13,669 nt of DNA from Candidatus Krumholzibacteriia bacterium (lineage in GTDB: Bacteria > Krumholzibacteriota > Krumholzibacteriia > LZORAL124-64-63): the NCBI GenBank assembly GCA_016744275.1, contig JADGEP010000057.1, positions 1-13,669 on the forward strand. The letters run 5' to 3'. Below, piece by piece: positions 7,315 through 13,669 of this stretch. Below the pieces are notes generated by a model. That model made no database searches. It had not been told where the DNA came from and was given only the letters and a program-made list of their open reading frames with translations. Every line of letters begins with the position of its first letter. Within the stretch, counting starts at the first letter, position 1. Both the position numbers and the translations under genes were made by a program.

Positions 7315-9048
7315 ATGAATGTCTTTCAGACCTTGAAGTCCATGCAGGACAAGCCTCTCCATAGATTGCACCGCCTCGTCTTGATGCCTGTGTTGCTGGT
7401 GATGTTGTTGGGCACGGTGGCCAATGCTGCCGACGATCCGGCAAAACGCCGCAAGGAATTCTACGACAATCTGAAGATCATGAGCGAGGTGTACGAGCGG
7501 GTCATCAACAATTATGTCGATGAGAAAGACCCTAAAGAGGTCATGGAAGGCGCCATCAAGGGCATGCTCGGAGACCTCGACGAGCACTCCAACTACTTGC
7601 CGCCCCGCAATTACGAAGACCTGGTGATGAGCACCGAAGGCGAATTTGGCGGCCTGGGCATCACAATCAACATCCGGGATCATTTCCCGACCGTGGTTTC
7701 GCCCATCGAGGGCACGCCGGCTTACTACATGGGCATCCAGGGTGGCGACCAGATTATCGAAATCGAAGGCGAGTCGAGCAAAGACTTCACCAGCAACGAA
7801 GCCGTGAAGCTGTTGCGCGGCAAGCCCGGCACCGATGTGAACATCACGATCCAGCGGCCCGGCGTGGAGAACCCACTGCCGTACACCGTGACCCGTGACA
7901 TCATCAAGATCGAGAGCGTACCCTACGGTTTCATGATCGACGACATCGGATATATCCGGATCCAGAATTTTGCACGCTCGACCCAGGACGAAGTGCGGGC
8001 CAAGCTCGACGAGCTGACGGCCGCCGGCATGAAGGGCTTGATCCTCGACCTGCGTTTCAATCCGGGCGGATTGTTGGACGCAGCCCAGGGCGTGAGCGAA
8101 TTGTTCCTCGAAAAAGACAATCTGGTCGTATTCACCAAGGGCCGGTTGCGCAGCCAGAACCACAGCTTCTACAGCGAAGCACGGGGCAAGGTCTACAACG
8201 AGGTGCCGACCATCGTGATGATCAACGGTTCGTCGGCCTCGGCCAGTGAAATCGTATCGGCCGCCATTCAGGACCACGACGCGGGCCTGGTGGTGGGCAA
8301 GACCAGCTTCGGCAAAGGCTCGGTGCAGACGGTGTTCCGCCTCGATGAGGACGAAGCCCTCAAGCTGACCACGGCGCGTTATTATACGCCCAGTGGCCGC
8401 AGCATCCACAAGACGCGGCCGCGCCACGGCGAAGAAGGCCCCATGCCGGAACCCGAGGCTGAGGTGTCGGAGCTGGATCCCGATCCGGCCGAAAAAGAAA
8501 TGGATCGCTTCGATAAGGAAAAATTCTACACCGACAGCGGACGAGTGGTCTATGGCGGCGGCGGCATCAATCCGGATATCGAAATTGATCAGGATTTCCT
8601 GACCGACTTTGAAGTGGCTGTCGAGCGCGATGGCGCCCTGTTCAGTTTCGCGGTGGACTACGCAACCGACCACAAGGACATTCCCGAGGATTTTGAACTC
8701 AGTGACGGCGACTACCGCCGCTTCAAGGAGTTCCTGTCTGGGCGCGAGAAAATTGGCGAATACCTCGAGGTCTTCGAGCTGACCTACAGCGACTCCCTGG
8801 TTGATGCCAATTCGGATTTCATCAAGCGCGGAGTGCGGCGCGAATTGGCTCGCCGGGCGCACGGTCCGACGGCGGCCTATAAGGTGGCCATCGAGGCCGA
8901 TACGCAGCTGCACGAAGCGTTGGATCTGTTCCGCAAGGCCAAGACCCTGCCTGAGCTGTTGGCCCGGGCGGAAGCCTGGAATGAAGAACAGATGAGCAAG
9001 GTCGCGGCCGAGGAAGCTCTCGAAGCATCGGATGCCGTGCAGAACTGA
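7315..9048 (+). CDS. S41 family carboxy-terminal processing protease (CtpA/Tsp type)
   Basis: A 577-residue periplasmic serine protease. Residues 1-38 form a signal peptide with a long n-region, a hydrophobic core and an A-N-A cleavage site. 'LDEHSNYLPP...EGEFGGLGI' leads into a PDZ domain (roughly 100-185) with the ligand loop 'FGGLGITI'. The S41 core follows: 'ILDLRFNPGGLL', then catalytic S309 in 'NGSSASASEI', K334 in 'SFGKGSVQ' and Q338. The Ser-Lys spacing of 25 is that of known Ctp proteases. These enzymes trim or degrade envelope proteins from the C-terminus. After SGRSIH (360-365) there is an acidic Pro/Glu-rich insert, then 'GGGINPDIEI' (415-424). About 150 further helical, charged residues follow, longer than minimal CtpA. 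AAGGA (7304-7308) precedes the ATG; the 54-base gap after tmk suggests a separate or weakly linked unit. Confidence 0.93.
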   Translation: MNVFQTLKSMQDKPLHRLHRLVLMPVLLVMLLGTVANAADDPAKRRKEFYDNLKIMSEVYERVINNYVDEKDPKEVMEGAIKGMLGDLDEHSNYLPPRNYEDLVMSTEGEFGGLGITINIRDHFPTVVSPIEGTPAYYMGIQGGDQIIEIEGESSKDFTSNEAVKLLRGKPGTDVNITIQRPGVENPLPYTVTRDIIKIESVPYGFMIDDIGYIRIQNFARSTQDEVRAKLDELTAAGMKGLILDLRFNPGGLLDAAQGVSELFLEKDNLVVFTKGRLRSQNHSFYSEARGKVYNEVPTIVMINGSSASASEIVSAAIQDHDAGLVVGKTSFGKGSVQTVFRLDEDEALKLTTARYYTPSGRSIHKTRPRHGEEGPMPEPEAEVSELDPDPAEKEMDRFDKEKFYTDSGRVVYGGGGINPDIEIDQDFLTDFEVAVERDGALFSFAVDYATDHKDIPEDFELSDGDYRRFKEFLSGREKIGEYLEVFELTYSDSLVDANSDFIKRGVRRELARRAHGPTAAYKVAIEADTQLHEALDLFRKAKTLPELLARAEAWNEEQMSKVAAEEALEASDAVQN

Positions 9049-9093
9049 CCGCAGCGAGCAGGAATACAAACAAACGATGCGTTTTGATTGAGA

Positions 9094-9127
9094 CTGTCCC
9101 TCGCAACTCTCGGGAAGCGGGGGACAG
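9094..9127. repeat. 11-bp-arm palindrome (hairpin) after the protease gene
   Basis: CTGTCCCTCGC (9094-9104) pairs with GCGGGGGACAG (9117-9127) over eleven positions, one of them T-G, with a 12-base loop. It is followed by AATTTG, so the T-run is only three long. It could be a weak terminator for the protease gene or a REP-like mobile palindrome; its GGGACAGAATTT end recalls the short repeats that often accompany REP-associated transposases. It lies at the border between the housekeeping genes and the metal-efflux genes. Confidence 0.5.
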
Positions 9128-9174
9128 AATTTGCCCGGCACGGTCTTGCATACTACGTTTCAAGTCTGAATTCA

Positions 9175-9190
9175 TTGGCAATCGCGCCAA
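9175..9190. promoter_or_regulatory. Short inverted repeat before the metal operon, possible operator
   Basis: TTGGC (9175-9179) and GCCAA (9186-9190) form a perfect 5-bp inverted repeat with a six-base spacer, 14 bases ahead of the cysteine-rich gene. A metal-responsive repressor could bind such a site, but the arms are short and no family-specific consensus is recognisable. I could not place a convincing -35/-10 pair around it. Low confidence. Confidence 0.2.
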
Positions 9191-9204
9191 CTCTATGGGA
9201 GACC

Positions 9205-9558
9205 ATGAAAGCATCCCGAGAAATATCACTGCTACTATTGCTGGTGATGGGCCTGTCCCTGCTGCCGATGCCGCTCAATGCGATCAATGACGGGGCACCC
9301 ACGCAGGAAACCTTGCCAATGGCATCGAGCACCTGTGATCTCCTGGCCTGCGCTGACGAGTCTAACCCCCAGGATGAAGGCTGTTGTGATGCAGGATGTC
9401 ACCAATGCAGCCTGCCGTGTTGCGCCGGGACTGTCATGCTGGCAACCATTGCCCAGCCCATGGGCCTGCTGCCGACCGCCAATGGACAAGTGGCTGTGAC
9501 AGTTATCGGACTGGCTTGCACGGACTCCGACCCCATCGAGCACCCCCCTCGCGTCTGA
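9205..9558 (+). CDS. Small exported cysteine-rich protein heading a metal-efflux cluster
   Basis: A 117-residue protein whose first 26 residues are a signal peptide (charged start, LLLLLV core, cleavage after L-N-A). The mature part has nine cysteines: C44, C49, C60, C61, C65, C68, C72, C73 and C105. The middle block CC-x3-C-H-x-C-x3-CC (60-73) has mirror-symmetric cysteine spacing. It ends in 'IEHPPRV', which recalls the 'ERPP' ends of small CzcI/CopL-like proteins encoded ahead of czcCBA or cop operons. I infer a periplasmic metal-binding accessory, with no assured family. ATG 9205 is chosen because it gives a clean signal peptide. GGGAG (9197-9201) is close at three bases, and the longer TTG reading from 9088 would start before the palindrome and bury the signal. 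The channel gene follows 93 bases later. Confidence 0.7.
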   Translation: MKASREISLLLLLVMGLSLLPMPLNAINDGAPTQETLPMASSTCDLLACADESNPQDEGCCDAGCHQCSLPCCAGTVMLATIAQPMGLLPTANGQVAVTVIGLACTDSDPIEHPPRV

Positions 9559-9636
9559 CCCCCCTCTTTTTCGACACTTCCCCATTGAACTGGTCGACGG
9601 TGAAAACCGCGCGGCCTGTAATGCATCAGATATCCG

Positions 9637-9642
9637 AAAGGA
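9637..9642 (+). promoter_or_regulatory. Ribosome binding site for the TolC-family gene
   Basis: AAAGGA lies nine bases before ATG 9652 and six before the in-frame GTG 9649. It touches the TTG at 9643, which excludes that codon. ATG 9652 is annotated; GTG 9649 would add one residue. Confidence 0.6.
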
Positions 9643-9651
9643 TTGTGCGTG

Positions 9652-10971
9652 ATGAAGGCACTGCAGTTCCTGCTGCCGATGACCCTGGTTTGGGTTGTTG
9701 GCGCAGTGGCGGCCGATACGTCAACGGTATTCCCGCTGACTGACGAGGCCGAACTCCCCCCGGAGGTTCGAGGCATCCTGGCGAGCCCAAGCATCGGCTT
9801 GGAAGGCCTGTTCCGACTGGCTGAAATGACCAGCCCCCAATTGGCATTGGTCCAGGACGAAGTCGCAGCGCGCGCAGGCCACCTGCGGCAGTTGGGCCTG
9901 TACCCTAATCCGGAGCTCTCGCTGGCGATCGACGAGAGATCGGTGAATGACCCCTCTTTTCACAAGCAGAAAGTGGAACTCTCCCAGGCATTGCCCCTGG
10001 GCGGACGACGTGGAGCGGCGATGGGGGCGGCGCGAGCAGAGATGAATCAGGCCCATGAACGGGCTCTCGGCGCTCGCCGGTTCACCCTGAATCGGGTTCA
10101 CAAATGGTGGGCTGATCAGATTCACTACCGTCAGATGGAAGCCAGCTTTGACACGCTGATGATCGAGGCCGAGGGCACTCTGCGTGTGGCCCAGATGAGG
10201 TTCGAAGCCAAAGCGGCACCCGAATCGCACGTGACCCGGGCTCAACTCGAGGTGTTTGACCTGAAGGTGGCGCGGCAGGCCTTCGTCACCGAAAGAGAAA
10301 TGAGCGCCGCTACCGCGCGGATTCTTTTTGGCGGTGTCAGCGTGCCAATCGATCGCCTTGATACCCGCTCTGAGGAAAGCGCCTTGCCGGGGAATCAGTT
10401 CCTTGCCGCTTCCGGTGAAGATCAGGAGGCGCATCCGGCCCTGTTGGCAGCCCGATTGGGCGTCGAGGCGGCTGAGGCTCGATTGGAAACGGCACAGAAA
10501 GAACGGATCCCGGATCTGAAAGTTTTTGTGGCTTACAGCCGCGCCCGCCCAGATGAAGGGAACTTTGTCGAAGGCGGCGTCAGTTTTGACCTTCCGCTTT
10601 TTGATCGCAATCAAGGGCGTGTTGCTGAAACCACTTCACGCCTGGCGATGGCCCATTACGAAGAAGAAATCGCAGCCCTCGAATATGGGGCGGCATTAAA
10701 AGCGGCCCGCTTGGCTCACCAGTCGTTCGAAGTGCAATTGAAGCAATTGGAAGAAGACATCGCCCCGTCTGCTGTACGGGGACTGAGCCAGGCCCAGGCA
10801 GGCTACCGATCGGGCCGCCTCATGTTTCTGGAATTGATCGAGGCCCAACGCACGCTGGCCGATGTCCGCTTGCGTTCCCTGGAAGTGCACCGGTCCCTGA
10901 TGTGGGCCGAAGCTGACCTCATGAGCCTGCTGGGTTCCGGCCCGTATGCTGATCAAGGAGATCAACGATGA
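9652..10971 (+). CDS. czcC: CzcC/CusC-type outer-membrane channel of a metal RND efflux system (TolC family)
   Basis: This 439-residue protein is an outer-membrane efflux protein with two OEP repeats, the trimeric channel that lets RND pumps discharge outside the cell. Residues 1-21 or so form a signal peptide ending near A-V-A-A; no lipobox cysteine is seen, unlike some CusC proteins. The first repeat includes 'LGLYPNPELSLAIDE' and 'QALPLGGRRG'. The second has 'PDLKVFVAYSRARPDEGNF' and 'GVSFDLPLFDRNQGR', the CzcC-type pair of motifs at the strands preceding the long periplasmic helices. Long alanine- and glutamate-rich helices between them fit the tunnel. The gene overlaps the adaptor gene by four bases (ATGA). 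Assignment to metal export rather than drug export comes from the adaptor and pump next door. Confidence 0.88.
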   Translation: MKALQFLLPMTLVWVVGAVAADTSTVFPLTDEAELPPEVRGILASPSIGLEGLFRLAEMTSPQLALVQDEVAARAGHLRQLGLYPNPELSLAIDERSVNDPSFHKQKVELSQALPLGGRRGAAMGAARAEMNQAHERALGARRFTLNRVHKWWADQIHYRQMEASFDTLMIEAEGTLRVAQMRFEAKAAPESHVTRAQLEVFDLKVARQAFVTEREMSAATARILFGGVSVPIDRLDTRSEESALPGNQFLAASGEDQEAHPALLAARLGVEAAEARLETAQKERIPDLKVFVAYSRARPDEGNFVEGGVSFDLPLFDRNQGRVAETTSRLAMAHYEEEIAALEYGAALKAARLAHQSFEVQLKQLEEDIAPSAVRGLSQAQAGYRSGRLMFLELIEAQRTLADVRLRSLEVHRSLMWAEADLMSLLGSGPYADQGDQR

Positions 10972-12497
10972 ATAGCTTTGGAAAATCTCTCTTTTTGATC
11001 GCCTTGGCGGTCGCGGCTCTGGCCGGATGTGGTCCCGATTCGAGTGGTGAATCGGAAGTGACGGTTGCCGGTGACGATACAGCCGAACACTCCGGCGATT
11101 GGTGCGTCGAGCACGACATTGCTGAATCGGCCTGCCCCTTCTGCAACCCGGACCTGATCGAGGAGATGGGCTGGTGTGCGGGACACGATGTGGCCGAGGC
11201 CCTGTGCTGGATTTGCCAGCCCGATATGGTCGCAGCCTACAAATCCGTCGGCGATTGGTGTGGCGGTCATGGCTTGCCGGAATCGCGTTGCCTGGAATGC
11301 AATCCTTCTCTGGCGGGGACACCGGCGGACAGGGAAGCTGGAGTACCGGCGGTGCATGATGACCCGGCACAGCCCCGGTACCGCCGCGCACCTTCAGTCA
11401 TTTGCACGACAGAAAAATTGGCGGTGAATTTCGAACGTGAGGCCGTCGCCGCAGAAGCGGGTCTGGAGTTCGCGGCCGCTGCCGTTCAAGTCCTTTCACA
11501 GAACCTGGAATGCAACGCGGTTTTGGCTTACGACGGCAATCGCTACGCACGACTGGCGCCCCAGGTGGGTGGGCTGGTGCAGTCTGTTGCCCAGGATCTG
11601 GGCGACCGTGTTGCTGCGGGTGATGTGCTCGCGGTGATCGTTTCACCAGACTTCGGCGCAGCCAAAGCGGCCTACCTTCAAGCCGCGGCAGCGGAGGCGC
11701 TGTGGATACGCAATTTTGAACGGGAATCGGACCTGCTGGCCCGCGGCGTGGCTACGGAACGCGACCTGCTTGAGGCCGAAACAAGCCTGGCCGAAAGCCG
11801 AGTGGCGCGGTCACGGGCCGAACAGGAGCTGCTGGGGCTGGGTCTGTCACAGCGTCAAGTGGATGAAGTGGCAAGCACCGGCGATACGAGCAACAGGTAC
11901 ATGGTGACCGCGCCGTTTGCCGGCGTGGTGGTTGAGCGCCAGGCAACTGTGGGCGAACTCAGCAACCCTGAGACCCCGTTGTTTGCGGTGGCCGATGTGT
12001 CTCAGATGTGGGCCGAATTGGACATCTATGAGATGGATATCCCTCACGTCCGGCCGGGGCAGATCGTGGTCTTGCATGTGGCCGGAATGCCCGGTGAAAA
12101 GGTCGCGGGCAGGATCACCTGGGTGGGCTCGCAACTCGACGCGCGCACCCGAACATTGCCAGCGCGGGCCGTGCTGGAGAATCCGGAGGGACAGCTGCGG
12201 GCCAACATGTTTGCCCGAGCGGTCGTGACGGTGAGCAATGCTCATTCCGCAGTCGTTGTGCCGCGATCCGCCGTGCAATGGGAAGGGTGCTGCAATGTGG
12301 TTTTTGTGCAGGACTCGGTGACGGCATACCACCCCGTCAAAGTGCAACTGGGGCCGGCATCCGGATCCCTGGTCGAGGTGCGACGTGGATTGTCGGGTGG
12401 CGAGATTGTCGTGACCCAGGGCAGTTTTTTACTCAAAACCGAAATCCTCAAGGGGAGCATCGGCGCCGGTTGCTGTGAAGCGCAACCGGGATCCTAG
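10968..12497 (+). CDS. czcB: CzcB-type RND periplasmic adaptor lipoprotein with three N-terminal Cys/His motifs
   Basis: A 509-residue membrane-fusion protein linking the CzcA pump to the outer channel. A lipoprotein signal ends in L-A-G-C with the lipidated cysteine at C21. Residues 45-113 hold three copies of C-x2-H-x6-C-x2-C-[NQ]-P. A lipoyl/barrel-sandwich half follows ('LAPQVGGLVQSVAQDLGDRV'), then a coiled-coil hairpin with 'LLARGVATERDLLEAETSLAE' (about 257-285), the second lipoyl half ('VTAPFAGVVVERQATVGE'), a beta-barrel ('MWAELDIYEMDIPHVRPGQ') and a membrane-proximal domain. C441-C442 in 'QWEGCCNVVFV' and C502-C503 near the end add two vicinal pairs. The protein has 16 cysteines in all and no Met-rich clusters like those of CusB, so zinc, cadmium or cobalt seems likelier than Cu(I)/Ag(I); this is inference. 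It is about 100 residues longer than minimal adaptors, owing to the repeats. Confidence 0.9.
   Translation: MNSFGKSLFLIALAVAALAGCGPDSSGESEVTVAGDDTAEHSGDWCVEHDIAESACPFCNPDLIEEMGWCAGHDVAEALCWICQPDMVAAYKSVGDWCGGHGLPESRCLECNPSLAGTPADREAGVPAVHDDPAQPRYRRAPSVICTTEKLAVNFEREAVAAEAGLEFAAAAVQVLSQNLECNAVLAYDGNRYARLAPQVGGLVQSVAQDLGDRVAAGDVLAVIVSPDFGAAKAAYLQAAAAEALWIRNFERESDLLARGVATERDLLEAETSLAESRVARSRAEQELLGLGLSQRQVDEVASTGDTSNRYMVTAPFAGVVVERQATVGELSNPETPLFAVADVSQMWAELDIYEMDIPHVRPGQIVVLHVAGMPGEKVAGRITWVGSQLDARTRTLPARAVLENPEGQLRANMFARAVVTVSNAHSAVVVPRSAVQWEGCCNVVFVQDSVTAYHPVKVQLGPASGSLVEVRRGLSGGEIVVTQGSFLLKTEILKGSIGAGCCEAQPGS
11100..11306 (+). repeat. Three tandem protein motifs C-x2-H-x6-C-x2-C in the adaptor
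   Basis: Copies at adaptor residues 45-61 (C46, H49, C56, C59), 69-85 (C70, H73, C80, C83) and 97-113 (C98, H101, C108, C111). Each starts with Trp-Cys and ends with Cys-[Asn/Gln]-Pro, and a Glu sits two residues before the second cysteine's neighbour in each copy (E-S-A-C, E-A-L-C, E-S-R-C). Linkers of 7 and 11 residues join them. The pattern is conserved at the protein level, with exact ligand spacing three times, as expected of three separate metal sites. Confidence 0.85.
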
Positions 12498-12508
12498 GAG
12501 GCCACGCT

Positions 12509-13669
12509 GTGCTTGATAAAATCATCACCTGGTCCCTGAACCACCGGCTTATGGTGATCGCCCTGACGCTGGTCGTAGCCGGCCTGGGTATTCATTCGGT
12601 TCGCAATCTTCCGGTCGATGCCTTCCCCGATACGACACCGGTGCAGGTGCAGATCAATACGACCGCGCTGTCGTTGTCGCCGCTGGAGATCGAACAGCAA
12701 ATCACCTTCCCGGTGGAGCGGTCCATTGCCGGATTGCCCGATCTGGACGGCGTGCGCTCGATTTCGAAATTTGGCCTGAGCCAGGTGACGGCCACTTTCG
12801 ACGACGGGACAGACATCTATTTCGCCCGCCAATTGATCATGGAACGTTTGCAGACGGTCTCGTTGCCGGCAGGGATCGGCCGCCCGGAAATGGGCCCGGT
12901 GGCCACCGGCCTGGGCGAGGTGTACCACTACATCATGACCAGCGATCAACATTCGTTGCAAGAACTGACCACTCTGCATGACTGGGTCGTCAAACCACGC
13001 CTGCAAGCAGTGGCGGGTGTGGCCGAGGTCAACACCTGGGGCGGCGCCAGCAAACAATATCAGGTGCTGGCCGACCCCAATCGGCTCATCAAATATGGGC
13101 TGACACTTGATGATGTCTTTGTGGCCCTGGGGCAGAACAACCTGAATGTCGGCGGCGGGTACGTCGTGCAGGCTGGTGAATTGCACCTGGTGCAGGGCAT
13201 CAGTCTGACCAGCAATGTCGAGGAAATCGCCGCGACCGTGATCGCATCCCACGACGGGGTGCCGGTCCGGGTTGGAGATATTGGCGAAGTGGTGGAGGGG
13301 CACGAAATCCGCCGGGGCGCGGCCACCGCTGGCGGCAAAGGCGAAGTCGTGCTGGGCTTGGGCTTCATGCTGATGGGCGAAAACAGCCATGACGTCACCG
13401 GCCGCATGCGCGAACGCATGGCCGAAATCAAGGCTTCCTTGCCCGAGGGCGTAGAAATTGAAGCGGTCTACGAACGCACTGATCTGGTGGACCAGGTCCT
13501 GGAAACGGTGCGGGAAAATCTGCTGGAAGGCGCGGTCCTGGTGGTCGCGGTTCTATTTGTTTTTCTGGGCAGCCTGCGGGCCGGATTGATCGTGGCCTTG
13601 GCCATCCCCTTGTCTATGCTTTTTGCCGCCCAGGGCATGGTGCGCTTCGGCATCGCGGGCTCGCTGATG
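12509..13669 (+). CDS. czcA: CzcA-type heavy-metal RND efflux pump, N-terminal part (runs off the window)
   Basis: The first 387 codons of an inner-membrane proton/metal antiporter of the HME-RND family; the full protein should be about 1,030-1,050 residues. The start MLDKIITWSLNHRLMV leads into TM1 (roughly 13-32). 'LPVDAFPDTTPVQVQIN', 'LSPLEIEQQITFPVE' and 'FDDGTDIYFARQL' are typical CzcA/CusA blocks of the first porter subdomains. The visible part ends inside the following membrane helices with 'LFVFLGSLRAGLIVALAIP'. The region with the proton-relay aspartate ('DFG' in TM4), which would help assign the metal, lies beyond the edge. AGGAGG (12496-12501) overlaps the adaptor stop and lies seven bases before the GTG start, so pump and adaptor are cotranslated. 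No frameshift is seen. Confidence 0.93.
   Translation, partial: MLDKIITWSLNHRLMVIALTLVVAGLGIHSVRNLPVDAFPDTTPVQVQINTTALSLSPLEIEQQITFPVERSIAGLPDLDGVRSISKFGLSQVTATFDDGTDIYFARQLIMERLQTVSLPAGIGRPEMGPVATGLGEVYHYIMTSDQHSLQELTTLHDWVVKPRLQAVAGVAEVNTWGGASKQYQVLADPNRLIKYGLTLDDVFVALGQNNLNVGGGYVVQAGELHLVQGISLTSNVEEIAATVIASHDGVPVRVGDIGEVVEGHEIRRGAATAGGKGEVVLGLGFMLMGENSHDVTGRMRERMAEIKASLPEGVEIEAVYERTDLVDQVLETVRENLLEGAVLVVAVLFVFLGSLRAGLIVALAIPLSMLFAAQGMVRFGIAGSLM

Noticed and set aside
7024..9141. 705-codon open frame on the minus strand opposite tmk and the protease gene
   Set aside because: The plus strand encodes tmk and the S41 protease with all catalytic motifs. The minus frame has no recognisable domain or plausible composition and is open only because of GC-rich codon bias.
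9088..9204. 39-residue N-terminal extension of the cysteine-rich protein from TTG 9088
   Set aside because: It would be translated through the palindrome and place charged residues before the signal peptide. ATG 9205 gives a standard exported protein.
9542..9566. Direct repeat of ACCCCCCTC at 9542-9550 and 9558-9566 followed by T-rich bases, as a terminator or regulatory site
   Set aside because: It is a C-run repeat without a pairing G-rich arm, so no hairpin forms; probably low complexity.
12494..13390. 298-codon open frame on the minus strand opposite the pump gene
   Set aside because: The plus strand gives clear CzcA-family sequence with AGGAGG before its start. The minus peptide is His/Gln/Arg-rich, as antisense shadows usually are.

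Overview
The window is a GC-rich stretch (about 60% by eye) in which every gene I can support lies on the + strand. It looks like the chromosome of a diderm bacterium: there is an outer-membrane TolC-family channel, a lipoprotein adaptor and exported proteins with signal peptides. The gene content (HU, Trk potassium uptake, NadE, RsmI, Tmk, an S41 protease) is ordinary housekeeping. GTG and TTG starts are frequent, and there is a CDP-alcohol phosphatidyltransferase of the inositol-phosphate-lipid type. I cannot name the phylum from the sequence alone; an uncultured lineage near the FCB or Deltaproteobacteria-like groups is only a guess.

Region 1 (1-310) holds the last 27 codons of an HU-family DNA-binding protein, a 12-bp tandem duplication over its stop codon, and a strong Rho-independent terminator at 202-244. 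Region 2 (311-7260) is a tightly packed run of seven genes: threonine aldolase, trkA, trkH, nadE, rsmI, a CDP-alcohol phosphatidyltransferase and tmk. Gaps are at most 41 nt, and four of the junctions are 4-nt stop/start overlaps, so it could be one transcription unit. TrkA and TrkH form a K+ uptake system; the other genes serve NAD synthesis, 16S rRNA 2'-O-methylation, phospholipid head-group attachment and dTTP supply. Region 3 (7315-9048) is an S41 carboxy-terminal processing protease with a signal peptide and a long C-terminal extension.

Region 4 (9049-13669) is an accessory module: a palindromic hairpin, then a small exported cysteine-rich protein, then a CzcCBA-type heavy-metal RND efflux system (outer-membrane channel, periplasmic lipoprotein adaptor, and the first 387 codons of the inner-membrane pump, which runs off the right edge). 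Together these should carry metal ions out across both membranes. The most interesting object is the N-terminus of the adaptor. Just after the lipid anchor it has three tandem copies of C-x2-H-x6-C-x2-C-[NQ]-P, a probable metal-binding array with no counterpart in the textbook CzcB or CusB proteins. With the symmetric cysteine cluster of the small leader protein and two Cys-Cys pairs near the adaptor C-terminus, it suggests a periplasmic metal-capture chain. No metal-sensing regulator and no convincing promoter is visible in the window.

There is no gene-free stretch above 300 bases. The longest, 87-310, holds the tandem repeat, the terminator and the ribosome binding site of the next gene. 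I saw no tRNA, rRNA, CRISPR array or insertion sequence.
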